A stretch of DNA of 64,000 nt from Cristatella mucedo (lineage: Eukaryota; Bryozoa; Phylactolaemata; Cristatellidae): contig WPIO01000119.1 of NCBI GenBank assembly GCA_009760855.2, forward strand, positions 1,110,001 to 1,174,000. The letters are read 5' to 3'. How positions within the stretch are numbered: position 1 is the first letter of the stretch; every line of letters begins with the position of its first letter. Positions 36,302 through 63,825 of the stretch are shown piece after piece. The notes beneath the pieces are model-generated. The model did not search any database. It was given only the letters and a program-made list of their open reading frames with translations, and was not told the origin of the DNA. A program made the translations under genes and the position numbers.

Positions 36302-39300
36302 CTGCCCAAGGACGGAGACTCGTGATAAGCACGCAGACCGCAAACACGACTCGAGATAAGCATGCAGACCACAAACACGACTGCTGAGCATGACGGCAGA
36401 AAGACGAGAGCAACACGAGTGGGAGGAACCGAGCAATGAGAGCTCGGAGAGCAGAGCAGAAGGGCAGGAAAAAAGAGCTAGTAGAGCTGGAGCAGCCGAG
36501 CATGAGCAGAGCAGGGCAATGAGACCCGTAAGAGCAGAACAGAGGAGAGCGGTAGGCGCAGAGCTCGAGAAGCAGAGCATTGACAGCTGGAGCACAAGTG
36601 CACGACAGGAGCAGAGCAACGAGAGCAGGAGAATGAGAGCTGGTGGATCAGAGACATGCGACTGAAGGAGCAGAGCAAGCAGGATCAGAAGGACAGCGAT
36701 CGGGAGAGGAGCAGAGCAACGAGAGTGTGGGGGGGGAGAGAGAGGCAGCACGAAAATACTCGGCACCATACCAGGTGTGGCTTGAACATGTGATCGCCAT
36801 CACCTTTCCATTTAGAAAACAGCAGCACTGACAGGCTGTGGACATCGCCTCGTGGCCACAGATGAAAATCGATTCCTGTAGTGCAGCCCATGACGTCCTA
36901 CGGACACGAATAGCAATTGACACCGCTGTCATGCTTGCTTCCACTGCAGGGGCGGGCTTACTAGTAGGCAAAACAGTTGCCCACCTTGCGTAAGGAACGC
37001 CACTGATGGGCATGCAGCTGCACGACATCTCTCCTCAGAAGTTCCAGGGAGCTTTCCAAAGAGTACGCCTCCTCCTGCAAAGCAGACGGTGCTTGACAAG
37101 CGGACATCCTGCCAGAGAAGAAAAGCAGGACTCGAAGGCACACGGTGCAGAAGGGATCCCCCAAAAAAAGAGGTCTGAGCAGAGCATGAGATCGGCACAT
37201 TATTTACATGCTGAGTCATGCGGCCTTCATAAGTACATCGTACTTCTAAAGGCTTGACGTTGCTTCCACCATCCCCCATCCACCATCGGGAGTGCAAGGT
37301 GCCTAGCAGTTTTAGGCAGGAGCAACAATGAGGCACAACTTGTAATAGACCAGGACGATCGCCAGATCGGGAGCTGCAGATAACGCTGCTCGACAATGTG
37401 GAAAGAACTACAAGCAACCCTCATACGGTAATTAAAACTTCTGAAATATTAAGATGTGGATGCATTTAAGAAGGGCTGCCACGTGGCCCTTACAATATCC
37501 GATTCAGTGCATTTGCTAATGTAGAGTGTTCTTTTCCACTCGCAGCCTGCTAACAAGTGCCCATTGCCTTCATGCAGTTGGCCTATTCCTCGACTAGGTA
37601 CATACAGGCATACAAATGATACTATCTTAAAAACAACATTTTGCCAATCGAACCACCTACACTTCTAGCTCGAGCCGTTTAGCTGTGCTTCTTACCAAGC
37701 TCAACTCCTTTGAAGAAAGTGCCTTTAGTTCCTAGCCTACTTGTTATAAGACTGGTCCATTGAGGAGAATTGACGATTATGTCCATATGAAGGCTGAAAT
37801 TGTCATGCTATTATTGCTTATTTGTTGATGAGCTTCATTTCTAGCACACCTAAGTGCCTAGAAGTAAATGCAGTTCTTCGGAGTCTCTCATATAGAAGTA
37901 TTATTATTATATTTCAAATTGATGTAGTGATCTAATCTAGATGCCCATGATAATAATCATATATACGATCTCTGCAATGTTTCGACCAGATCTTTGTCAG
38001 TGGAAGCTGGTCAACTAAATTGCTGAAAAAACTGTCACACTTCTCACCTTTACGCCTTTCATGATACTTTCTTCGTAATTGTTTGTCATAAGAGGCATGA
38101 CATTGTTCACTTCGAATATAGCTTTTTCTTTTTGCTGTCAACAATAATAAAACAAAAGATATGAGGCATGCATAGGCTTCTCAAAGGCTGAAATTCAACG
38201 TACCACCACTTGCACGACCACTATGCCACAGACACTACGAACACGTGACAGAAACGATTTCAAGGTGAGCCAAAGCACAATGCAAGCGAAGGGTGGCCTA
38301 GTCTCTAGCCCCACGAGGTTCTTGTACGAACTAACTACAGCATAGGTAACTCGCTGTCAATTAGCTTGCCACAGGGCTGCTGCACGAAAAGACAACTGCA
38401 TGATGGGCTAAGCAATGACCACTGGGATAATAATAATAAATACATTTGCATTTGCTACAGCACCCCCAGAACTCTTCTCTTTCTAGGCACTTAATATTTG
38501 CTGTAAAGGAAGCACGATCGAATGGTTAGTGGTAGCATGCTCAATGAACAAGAAGCATAACATGGTTAGGGGCGACATGAACAGGGTCAGTATGCAAATA
38601 TAGTTAATGCAGTGTCAGCGCAAAAGCACACAAATGGACGAATCACACGGACCCACTAAAAACTCACAAATAGATGCGATTTTAGTTTCTTTTAGGAGTG
38701 GTCAAGTCAGAGGATGTCGAGACGAAAGTCAAATGAGTTTCAGGCTTTAGGAGCATAAAATATGAGCATATAAAGGCACGGACTCCAAAGGATTAGAGGT
38801 TCGTACGAGGTAGAGGTAGATTTGACTCCAAAAAGTGGGTGGTACGATGCTTAGTCTGTGCGAGAGTAGCCTTGATAGGTAGGCTGGAGCCAAAGAATGA
38901 CGGGACCTAAAAGTGCACGACACAACCTTGAAGTCGATGCGTTGCTTGACTGGTAGCCAGCGAAGGTCGGCAACAAGTGGTATGAGGTGGCGACTGCGAC
39001 AGACAAGCCTAGCTGCAGAGTTTTGCACCAGCTGTAAGCGCCTGATTGCACATGCCGGTAGACCAGCAAGAAGTGAAATACAAAAGTTGACGGGATGTCA
39101 CAAATGCATGGACCAATTTAGATGTGATATCCCTGTCTAAACCAGCCCGAATCAGTTTGCGTTGGGCGGCAACCAATTACTCCTGAATGTGCATGACCGC
39201 CAGGCGGCCCTGCCCACTCCCATGGAATTACACGTGCTGGCCCCTGAATAAAATGAACGCCGGTGGATTCGCCACGCGGAGCTACACCTCATAGTTGTCC

Positions 39301-39782
39301 TGGTGTAGCCTACCTTAACAGCAAGCAGCGATTCTTTGTCAAGCATGCAGCTGCACCTGCGACCCGCTTAATAGCTCTAAATTGCAGCTACAAAACGGAA
39401 CAGCGAGAATGGGTTGATTCAGTCTTTGCTTTAATACTGTGCAGTCGCCACCAAAATTCCTTCAACTAGGCTCTTCGAGAAAATACACCAGAAATAGCAA
39501 AAACAGAAGGTCATGCTATATCAAAACAAGCTTCGGCTGTTGGATGTCTTAGCAATTACTTTTCCGATTTAAACTCAGCGGGTCTTCTTTGCACGACATT
39601 CTGTCAGACTGAAAGCGTACACGCCTACCAGCAGCTCAAGCGACGGGACGTACCGTGTCCTTGAAGTTGAACACAATGTACATTTTGAAATCAAACTGAT
39701 CTGCCAGTGATTCGTTCTTCTTTTGCAGCTGGGTACGCAGGCGGTTGACGACTGACTTTCTTCTGGAGATAGGATCAGCCAT
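36164..39782 (-). CDS. C6orf62: Homologue of human C6orf62, conserved animal protein of unknown function; five exons, last exon missing
   Basis: Exons on the minus strand are 39782-39654, 38134-38048, 37074-36985, 36897-36772 and 36301-36164. All are phase 0 with GT-AG borders and together encode 190 residues. The match to human C6orf62 (about 229 residues) is collinear throughout: [37 protein letters not shown], [28 protein letters not shown] and NRQ. The start ATG has A at -3 and G at +4. About 40 C-terminal residues (in human, the part after DRQHLQ) should lie in another exon further left, which I could not find. The protein has no signal peptide or membrane segment and no assigned biochemical role. 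A LINE sits in intron 1 and a purine-rich repeat fills intron 4. Identification is from memory of the human sequence. Confidence 0.9.
36318..36382. repeat. Two-copy tandem repeat, ~32 bp unit
   Basis: CGTGATAAGCACGCAGACCG and CGAGATAAGCATGCAGACCA head two adjacent copies, each continuing CAAACACGACT. Located in C6orf62 intron 4. Confidence 0.8.
36390..36740. repeat. Degenerate purine-rich repeat (GAGCAGAGCAAYGAGAGC-like)
   Basis: Variants of GAGCAGAGCAACGAGAGC recur over about 350 bp and fill most of C6orf62 intron 4. On the minus strand it gives a long Leu/Ser/Cys-rich frame that runs into exon 5; this is repeat translation, not a conserved domain. Confidence 0.8.
36772..36897 (-). CDS. C6orf62: C6orf62 homologue, exon 4
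   Basis: This 126-bp phase 0-0 exon follows an 87-bp intron (acceptor CCGTAG) and ends at donor GTATGG. It encodes [20 protein letters not shown], then [20 protein letters not shown] and HL, matching human DVIGCTQEMDFILWPRND and LLFSRWK. Confidence 0.92.
36985..37074 (-). CDS. C6orf62: C6orf62 homologue, exon 3
   Basis: This 90-bp phase 0-0 exon (acceptor TTTGCAG, donor GTGGGC) encodes [20 protein letters not shown] and then [10 protein letters not shown], matching human [19 protein letters not shown] almost residue for residue. Confidence 0.93.
37640..37915 (+). mobile_element. L2-like 3' relic
   Basis: AAGAAAGTGCCTTTAGTTCC, TAAGTGCCTAGAAGTAAATG and a terminal ATTATTATTAT stretch are degraded versions of the LINE 3' end. 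It sits in C6orf62 intron 2, opposite to the gene. Confidence 0.5.
38048..38134 (-). CDS. C6orf62: C6orf62 homologue, exon 2
   Basis: This 87-bp phase 0-0 exon (acceptor TTGACAG, donor GTGAGA) encodes [20 protein letters not shown] and then EESIMKGVK, aligning with the human FEVSEVIPVMTNNYEE region. Confidence 0.92.
38428..39160 (-). mobile_element. L2-like LINE fragment in C6orf62 intron 1
   Basis: The minus strand encodes [20 protein letters not shown] sequence, [20 protein letters not shown] and [18 protein letters not shown], followed by the 3' UTR and an AAT-rich tail near 38430. Same orientation as the host gene. Confidence 0.85.
39654..39782 (-). CDS. C6orf62: C6orf62 homologue, exon 1 with start codon
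   Basis: The 129-bp exon starts at an ATG in good context and ends at donor GTACGT. It encodes [20 protein letters not shown] followed by [20 protein letters not shown] and KDT. The basic N-terminus and the [13 protein letters not shown] core are nearly identical to the human protein. Confidence 0.92.
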
Positions 39783-41104
39783 AGTGACAGTACGTCTATA
39801 TGTATCTTCTCCGTGATTGTGGGTCGTCAGCGAAGAGAGTTCGTCAATTAAAATACGCTGATTCTCGTAGACAATGCCATCTTCATGTTCGCTGGTTGTT
39901 TCTCATATCCCCGTAGATCTCCGCCGTGATTCCATTGCAGAGTTGCAACCAGTACGACATCGCTCGGTTGAGATGACGTCCAGTCCACGTCCGCGGCTCG
40001 GACTTTTCGCTGGCGAATGGAGCGATAGAGCATGCATGACTCGCTACATTTAGTCCGCTGATTGGGAAATAAAAATCTGCTAGCATATGGACAAGAATTT
40101 CCTCATATTAACGTGTATTTCATTATCTTAGCTATCGCTGAAAGATTATTACGAATATACTATATGACATTGAGAAAGAGCAAAGCGTGGTCAGACAGCC
40201 TAACTACCCACTTCCGGATGAGGGCACTCGCTGTAGTCGGATGGATGTGTGAACACAAGTTACTGCGCCCTTGCCCGCCATGGATATCGGACAAGTAGTA
40301 CCAGTAGTTGTCCGCACTAGCAAACGGGGGCCTTGGAGAAACTTGGGTACCTTCTCGGACGGCCATCCGGAAGTGGGAATAGCTCGCAATAAGCTCGACT
40401 GCAAGAGCGCCCTTTTAACGGCCTCCCCACCCTAAACAAATCCTAGGTGATGTAAACGGCCTCATTTTTATACAGCGGCAGGGGAGCCATAACGACTGTC
40501 ACCACCGCTTGCAGTTGGCGATAAAGTATCGCCCGCTGCCCACGACCTCGGTCAGAAGCGCTTTGCTTCCTGGGCTATCGCCGCCCTGAAGCTCGGTAAC
40601 CCCCATCAGGGTTGCTACAAAGCTCTCAGTGGGAGGCCGAGGCATAAGCTGCATGCACACGCTAGAGAACAGCTCCACGGGCTTGTCGTTCAGCGCGCTT
40701 TGGGCGCACAGCTGCAAGCAGTCACTCTCTAGGAAAAATGGGGTAGCCTGAGTTTTAGACCAGCGGGGAAGAGGGGAGGGGGCGGGGTAAAGCACGCTCA
40801 CATGCAGACTGAGGTAGGTTGGGATCCTTGACCAGGCAATCCAATCTTAACCACTACAAGCGTGAGTGGTATTCACTAAGGATCTTTGCTTTGTTCGGCA
40901 ACCATCTTTCTCATTTTCAAGCAACTGCAGCGAAGCCTTGGCGGACACTTTTAGGGTTCTATAAGGAGCTTACCGTTTTTTGATGGAAAAGATTGCTTTT
41001 AAGACTCATCGAACAGACGAGTAGTTTTATACATATTAAAAGAGGTTAAGTGGCTCGCTGAGGGTGCGGATTCTCGAGCTCGCACACTTCCTCTAATACG
41101 TTGA
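39783..41104. other. Upstream region of the C6orf62 homologue
   Basis: This should contain the promoter and 5' UTR. The sequence near 39940-40010 is richer in CpG than its surroundings (ACGTCCAGTCCACGTCCGCG), but no TATA box or other defined element could be called. A family 2 SINE relic lies at 40450-40600. Confidence 0.4.
40450..40600 (-). mobile_element. Family 2 SINE relic
   Basis: Shares CACCGCTTGCAGTTGGCGAT, AAAGTATCGCCC and CCCACGACCTCGGTCAGAAG with the other family 2 copies, with a deletion in the B-box region. Confidence 0.5.
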
Positions 41105-41440
41105 AGTGATTAATAATAATAACAATAACAATAATAATAATAATAACTGCAATGTCTTTGGCATAGTACAATAAGGTACAAGAGAAGTAACAACCAAGAG
41201 TAAATTACAGAAGCTAACATGCGTAGACAAGCCTGCAAGAGCGTATATAATAATAATAATAACAATAATGCACTTGATAAAGCGCCCTCAGAGAACTTAA
41301 TCTATTCCTAGGCGCTTTACATTTGCTGCAAAGGGAATATATTAATAATAATACATTTACACAGCACCACCGGAGAACTAGAGCTATCTCTAGGCACTTT
41401 AAATACACTCTAAGGGACTTATAGAGGAAGACGCTCGCGG
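41105..41440 (-). mobile_element. Cluster of L2-like 3' tails
   Basis: Three AAT-rich starts at about 41113, 41247 and 41343. The second leads into GCACTTGATAAAGCGCCCTC and CCTAGGCGCTTTACATTTGC, the third into a diverged tail (ACAGCACCACCGGAGAACTA). Confidence 0.7.
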
Positions 41441-41999
41441 TCGCGGGGCTTCTGGTTACGCAATGACGGTACCGAATCTCGCACATGTGAGCAGGCAAAG
41501 ATTGGGGGAAAACAGACAGCTTCACTCAGGGAGCTGGAAAAGCTTAGCAGACTGGTGGGGCTAAAGAGATCTTCTGGGCGGGCGCCATTGGCGGGCTTAT
41601 TCCGAATAAATCTCCAGAGGACGCTCCCGTTTATTTTAGACAGACCGCCAAGTGTTCTATTGGCGGCCGGCTACTGGGGCTGCTGCCGGACGCCGCAGCT
41701 TGAGCGTCTGCTTCGACGCAGAACTTCTAGGCTCAGGGCGACTTCCATGCTGACGGTCGACTGTTTTCGTAAGTCTTGCCCACTTCCAGTCAGAAATGAT
41801 CTTTGCAATTTGTCTGTAATATTGCACTTGATATTGTTGCGTCTAGAAGGCCTATTGTAACCGACCGTTTGCCCATTTTAAAGGTTTTGTACTCGCTTTG
41901 AAGTTCGAACGTCTCATTTTCCATAACTAAGCTTCGCAGGCAGAAAACCACCTCGGAGTACGCCATCTCGAAGTGGACCCTCAGACCAATAATGCTCCT

Positions 42000-42090
42000 A
42001 CCAATAACGCTAATAATAGCATTTACTTGGCACCCTGAACAAACTAGGAAAAATATAAATCTCCTCTAGGAACTTTACGTGTGCTTGAAA
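42000..42090 (-). mobile_element. Diverged L2-like tail
   Basis: AATAATAGCATTTACTTGGC, CTGAACAAACTAGG and CTCCTCTAGGAACTTTACGT preserve the tail layout only loosely. Confidence 0.4.
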
Positions 42091-42451
42091 GTAAGCGCGT
42101 CAGTTGCTTAGCTGCAAAACACACGCATAAGAACGCGACAAGGACTGTTCGCACGGACTAAGCAGATGCTGTGCGGAGCAAGTGAGGTTTTGGTTCCTTT
42201 TGAAATTTCTTCAGTAAAAAAATCATAGCTATAGGTCTGCAACAGGATGGTGCTAATGGCCGCGAGCCGCACGCACGCATCCTCGGAGGATATTCTACGC
42301 GCATCGCTGCCAGGCCGATGGAACAAACAAATTTTTCGCTCGAGGACTGTCGGCAGCGATGTTTTTACCCTGCGCTTGGACATTGCTTCCCAGCTCTCAT
42401 GAAACGACGCGGTGGCATGCCGAAGGTCGCTGCGACTTTGACCGTGCATAA

Positions 42452-42545
42452 CAGTAATAATAATAATAATAATAATGCACTTGATAAAGCACCCTCAGAG
42501 AACCTAATCTCTCTCTAGGCGCTTTACATTTGCAGTAAACTTTCC
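42452..42545 (-). mobile_element. L2-like 3' tail (left arm of inverted pair)
   Basis: (AAT)n followed by GCACTTGATAAAGCACCCTC and CTCTAGGCGCTTTACATTTG. The opposite orientation occurs at 42600-42815. Confidence 0.8.
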
Positions 42546-42599
42546 AGCCTGCCAACCGCTATGCATTCGTGGTTTCGCAGTTTGGCATGCGTTAGCGCG

Positions 42600-42815
42600 T
42601 TGGGCACGTGGTATCTTGTGCATGCTGCCACTAACCGCACTTGCATGCTGACCCTGTGCATGTCGCCCCTAACCATGTTATTCATGTTGCTTGCAAAGCA
42701 TGATATTACTCACCATTCAATCGCGTTTCCCTTTGCTGCAAATGTAAAGCGCCTAGAAAGAAATTGAGTTCTCTGATGGCGCTTTATCAAGTGCATTATT
42801 GTTATTATTATTACT
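42600..42815 (+). mobile_element. L2-like 3' UTR and tail (right arm of inverted pair)
   Basis: GTGCATGCTGCCACTAACCG, CCCCTAACCATGTTATTCAT, AAATGTAAAGCGCCTAGAAA and GCGCTTTATCAAGTGCATTA, then ATT repeats. Confidence 0.85.
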
Positions 42816-43534
42816 ATAGTATCTCAGAGCTGCCGGGACGCCAAAGTGCTTTTACAGGCGGAGTCCGTCGCCGTCTTGAGCGGCCGATACATTCGAAGGT
42901 CAGTGCTTATGAAGAAATTGAGAAGAGCCGACCGCATCGTGGCAAATTACATTCGTGTAATTGTGCGGGTCTCTGCATTCGTACCGCTCGCAGAGGGCGG
43001 GCAGGTGCATCGGGAGAACTATCGATAGTAGCTCGAGCCACCATCGACTGCTCAGGTCCACTAGCCGTGTGCGCCTCCGGCGCTAGCCCAGCTGCAGTAC
43101 ATCCGATGTACGGGAATGAAAGGCAGGTCGACGGATATACCTGCTAATTCACAGTTACAAGCGTCGATGCGTGCACGCAGCTGTACCGCCTTTGTATATC
43201 CGCTTGACAAACAATGTGAAGGAACTATATATAATAGAGCGTCTTTAGGTAAACTTCGAACGACGAGGTTAGATAGAGGCTGAGCGAACCGGTTGATTTT
43301 GCATGGTATGGGATGGGCTTGCCAAATCGCATCATTTCCTTAAGGGAGTGAGTGTGCGCTGGGAGCAAAAATTAAAGCCATAAAAAGCAGTTCCAAAAAT
43401 CCTATGACAACCCGTTCGTTTTTTCTTTGTTAGTGAACCAACTTGGCCCCCTCGGCTCACGTTTCTAATGCATTGCGCTATAAAGCTATTCTTCCAAAGG
43501 TTTTCAAATTGACCATATATTTATACAAATATAT

Positions 43535-43640
43535 ATGTAATTTCTATAGCACCCTAAGAAAACTTAATAATGATCTAGGCGCTTTACATTTGCAGCAGCG
43601 GTCGAGCCCACGACTTTCATCCAACCACTAAATAACTATA
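43535..43640 (-). mobile_element. Family 1 SINE, partial
   Basis: TTTCTATAGCACCCTAAG, CTAGGCGCTTTACATTTGC and GGTCGAGCCCACGACTTTC on the plus strand are the reverse complement of the SINE 3' part and B box. Confidence 0.55.
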
Positions 43641-43734
43641 TAGCCTTGAATGGATTTTGAGGTTTTAGCTACTTACGGTTGTCTTCCTGTCTCAAAAAAC
43701 CACAGCAAAGCAACTTGTGAGACACATTTGACAA

Positions 43735-43850
43735 GATTTATAATAATAATAGTGATAATACTAATGACATTTCTATGGCACCCTCACAGAACTAGACCTC
43801 TTTGTAGGCACTTTACGTATGCTATAAGTGAAGTATGCCAGTATGGTCAG
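43735..43850 (-). mobile_element. Diverged L2-like tail
   Basis: AATAATAATAGTGATAATAC, GGCACCCTCACAGAACTAGA and TGTAGGCACTTTACGTATGC. Confidence 0.55.
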
Positions 43851-44029
43851 TGATAGCAACCAAGTCCTGCTGAATGCTCCTGCTACATGTTTAACAGGAC
43901 CCTGCAGGCCTCCTACAAACGCAGGCCAGGCTCGTCTCCATTCCATTCTGCATAGCCAGGACAGCTAGTCTCTTTGAGGCAGTTCTCAGTCGTAAGGAGA
44001 GTAGGCTACCAGAGCTTGCCAATCGCTGC

Positions 44030-44815
44030 CCGAGTTTCAGCTTCATAACATTGCTAAAATTCGGGCTTGTTTAGATAAGGATACCACGTCCAAGTTGGCC
44101 CTTGCATTCGTGACATCCCGTATCGACTTCTGCAACTCACTGCTTACTGGCCTACCAGCATGTGCGATCAGGCGATTACAGCTGGTGCAAAACTCTGCAG
44201 CTAGGCTTGTCTGTCGTGTGCGTCGCAGTTGCCACATTACTCCACTTCTCGCCGACCTGCACTGGCTACCAGTCAAGCAACGGATTGACTTCAAGGTTTT
44301 GTCGCTCACTTTTAGGTCCCTTCATTCTATGGCTCCAGTCTATCTCTCCGACATACTACCCCATCAGGCCCAGCATCGTACCACCTGCTTTTCGGAATCC
44401 AACAGTCTACAAATACCTCGCACAAACCTTAAATCCTATGGAGACCGTGCATTTAGTTCATATGCTCCCAAAGCCTGGAACTCCCTCCCGACCTGCGTCA
44501 GAACATCCCCTGACCTGACCACATTTAAAAGGAACTTAAAACACACCTATTTAGGACAGCATTTTGTGGGCCATCGTGATTCGTCCTTGATGTGCTTATG
44601 CATGCTGACATCGTGCATGGTGCCACTAACCACATTTGCATGCTGACCCTGTGCATGTCATCCCTAACCATATTATTCATTTTGTTTGTTTTTCAAGCAT
44701 GATTTTACTTACCATTCAATTGCATTTCCCTTTGCAGCAAATGTAAAGCGCCTAGAGAGAGACTGAGTTCTCTGAGGGCGCTTTATCAAGTGCATTATTA
44801 TTATTATTATTATTA
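44030..44815 (+). mobile_element. L2-like LINE 3' fragment
   Basis: It encodes HNIAKIRACLDKDTTSKL, FVTSRIDFCNSLLTGLPACA, SYAPKAWNSLPTCVRTSPDL and beyond without interruption for about 183 codons, then the complete 3' UTR and (ATT)n. It is one of the least decayed tails, so probably among the younger insertions. Confidence 0.92.
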
Positions 44816-44919
44816 AGCTTGCTTGTTCAGCCGGCAGCACTTGGCTGCTTTCAAAAGAGAACGGAAATGTCAGCCTAGATTCAAGATGCACTGCATTCCT
44901 ATGCTGAAAGACCGTTGGC

Positions 44920-45260
44920 GACCGAAGCTTTAATTCTGCAGGTAGATCATAGACTGTGGAACTCACTTTAAAAATTCTAGGGCTACAACAGCTACTGGCA
45001 TGCAGACGACTTCGACACATCATTTCCAGACATATTAGCCGCTACTACCATGTTAATCACTTCCTCAAAAGCCCTCCAGATTCAGCTATGCTTCTCAATT
45101 TCTCTTTTTTTGCGTACGATTAAGTCTGTTGGCATTTGTACCGAAAGCCGCTTAGGATTTGTGTGCACTATAGAAAAATCTTCATACAATCCATTTAGAC
45201 TTAACGGTTTTTTGGTTACACACGTAAAAATTACTTTACATTGCCAACTGAAGCTGTTCA
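44920..45260 (+). mobile_element. Non-LTR 3' fragment, family B
   Basis: TVGDRSFNSAG then a frameshift into the 'TVELTL' string, and a 3' UTR (TTAAGTCTGTTGGCATTTGT) shared with the 60.1-kb copy. Confidence 0.55.
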
Positions 45261-46069
45261 CCGGGTGACTCAAGCTATCCCAAATAAGACGGTAGTACTT
45301 TTTTGGACTTGAAAGGTCATAAGATCAGAAAAGAAAGGTTAAAAGATCGTGCCTGAGCATTGAGGCTATCACTTCTATCTATGCCGACGACATCGAGCTG
45401 CACTCACCATGCAAGCCTTCAGCATCAGCTGCAGCTGATTAACTCAACGCCCGTCGTTCAGACATTCAGAGCGAGATGTCGGCTAATTCCTCATCCCTAG
45501 AGGATAGCAGTACCAAACTCTTCAGCACTCGAGGCTGGAATCAATGACTGCACTCATAATAGTATGTTCTAAATCGTCGAGCACTCATAACTCTAGCAGA
45601 CCTGTTTGGTGGCTGCTGGACGTTTACAAGTTTTACTTGGAGGATAGTCTCTACAGCTAGTCATGATGATCGGTAACTGTCCAGAACTAGGAACCACTTA
45701 CTGCAATGACTGGTTACTGCTCTCTTTAGCGCCACGGTTAACCGTAGACTCGGCGCATGTAACCATATGGGGGGGGGGGGCGACAAAAGTCCCGAAGCCA
45801 CCGCAGTGGGTCCTGACAATAACTCAAGCTTGGTCTTAAAGGCAAGAAGCTATGTCGCCTGTCTCTTTGCTTAAGGACTTGTAACAGCTGCCACTAAATC
45901 AATAAATAATAGATAGACAAGGAGCAAAACTCCCACTTTGATCCCAGAGGCCCACTGCTGCTTGGGTCCTCCTTATCTTATCTGAATTCCGGCAGCAGCA
46001 GCAGCAGCAGTTTCAGCCACCTCGTACCCCAAGAGCCTCTCAAGGCAATAAATCAGCCGTGCCCATTTT

Positions 46070-46420
46070 TTGGCCAAAAACTGTCATAGACAGAAGCCTA
46101 AATGCATCGTGGGTCCGAAACTGTGGCGCTCACTGCAGCAATGCGCACACATCTTCTCTCCAGCTGCCGACTCGCGAACATCCTGAGCAGCCACCCGGCG
46201 AAGCTACGTCTATCCTGCTTACATCCTCGAATGCTGTCCTGAATCAGCTGTGGTTCTTGCTTACTCTTTATTGTGAGAGATGGAGTCTGTTGGCTATGCA
46301 TGCGCACCGACAATCATTTCGGCTTTGAATGTACTCTAGAAAACTCTCCACTGCAGCACCAGCCTAGTCTTTATGGAGGAATTACAGACGGAGACGTCCA
46401 GCATGCATCGAACGCGCTCA
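46070..46420 (+). mobile_element. Non-LTR 3' fragment, family B
   Basis: TVIDRSLNASWVRNCGAHC matches the D-R-S-F...R-L-W-x-S-L signature of the other family B copies, and GAGTCTGTTGGCTATGCATG the shared 3' UTR. Confidence 0.5.
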
Positions 46421-47396
46421 GCATCGGCCTCGCTCAAGTCTCGCATGGGATCACGCCAATCAGCGCACAATCAATGCGTGGCCATCGAGCAGCAGCAGCA
46501 GCGCAGCTCACGCAGGCACCTGCTGCAGCAAAGCTTTCGAGAGTGCAGCTCCCATTTACTGAAAATAAAATTAGCAAAAAACCACGCTCACATAAGTCGA
46601 CCTCCAGATCAAGGAATCAGCACGAAACAGCATGCTTCAGCCCAAAAGTTAAAGAATACAGCTTGCCTGCACCTGCCAAATGAGTAAGCAAGCATAAGTA
46701 GTGGCTAGCCGTCAGGCTGTGCAGGAAAATTCCCTCGCCTACACCAGCACGCGTGTCCACACGCCTCAAGCGGCTGCAACCCTCACGGCTTCTGTCTTAC
46801 AGGCATGCCAACCGACCACGGTGGATGCCAGTAAGCTGACCAGTGCTTCCACGGATAACTTCCGGCAGAGAGCTGCGACAATGCAAGTAGCATCCGCTTG
46901 AACGGGTTCTCTCAAACGCACCACAGTAAGGCAGGTAACTATTTCTGCAGCAAGTCATCCATCAACCACCTCCAAATAGTTCCAGCACTGCAGCAACAGT
47001 GCACCACAACCGAAGCGGTCTCGCATGGAACTGGCAGCTGATGAGGTACAGCACTGCAAGATCAAGGCTACTGGGGGGCTCACCACCCCCCTACCCGGGT
47101 CTATAATACAGCTACGCATATGCAGTAAGGGTGAGGGTCTGGCTGAACCAGGAAAGAGGCAAGCACGGCAGATCGCTACACGATCCAAACTGTCAGTCAG
47201 AGCTGCCGCCACTGCTGCTGCGGCGGCAGCTAGGGAGCCTCCACTGAAGAAGCAAAGAGCAAGCAGCAGCAGCGGACTCCAAAGATGCAAGTGCTGAGTC
47301 AGATAGACATGCACAACCAGCGCCTGGCGCTCGACGGATGCTCAGCGCGTGCTGCCCCAAGCAGCACACACAGGACAGCTGCTGCCGAGCAGCGGC
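46421..47396 (-). other. Probable 3' UTR region of the FRRS1 homologue
   Basis: It follows the FRRS1 stop codon in transcript direction. It is GC-moderate with CAG/GCC-type runs (47200-47230, 46485-46500). No minus-strand AATAAA was seen within it; the nearest candidate is a CAATAAAG on the minus strand near 46266. Confidence 0.35.
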
Positions 47397-63518
<16,122 letters not shown>

Positions 63519-63724
63519 CTAGTCTTCGGAGCAGAAGTCGTGTGTGTGAGTCCAGCCTATAACGGCTTGCCACTTACAAGCAGGCCAAGCGGCTGGTGCG
63601 GGTTCGGCGAAACGGCCGGTGGCTGCCCGCGATACACCACAACACGATGGATGCGCAAGCGGCCGGAACTAGCTCGGCGGCAGGCGGGCCAATGTGCACA
63701 AGCAACGTGCACACACAGACACAC

Positions 63725-63800
63725 GCGTTCCTAGGTATGCATGCTCGTTCCTAGGTATGCTTGCGCGTTTCTACGCATACATGAGCATTCCTATGCAGGT
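63725..63800. repeat. ~20-bp tandem repeat, about 3.5 copies
   Basis: CGTTCCTAGGTATGCATGCT, CGTTCCTAGGTATGCTTGCG and CGTTTCTACGCATACATGAG follow one another, then CATTCCTATGCAGG. Confidence 0.85.
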
Positions 63801-63825
63801 GGACCCCACAGGGATTCGCATGCGT

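Noticed and set aside
36041..36769. 242-codon minus frame
   Set aside because: It is intron 4 repeat translated into exon 5 of the C6orf62 homologue and beyond its donor; only 36301-36164 matches the family.
47025..47297. 90-codon plus-strand frame with Ala run and basic end
   Set aside because: It lies antisense in the likely FRRS1 3' UTR; the Ala run is a GCC/GCT repeat and there is no recognised homology.
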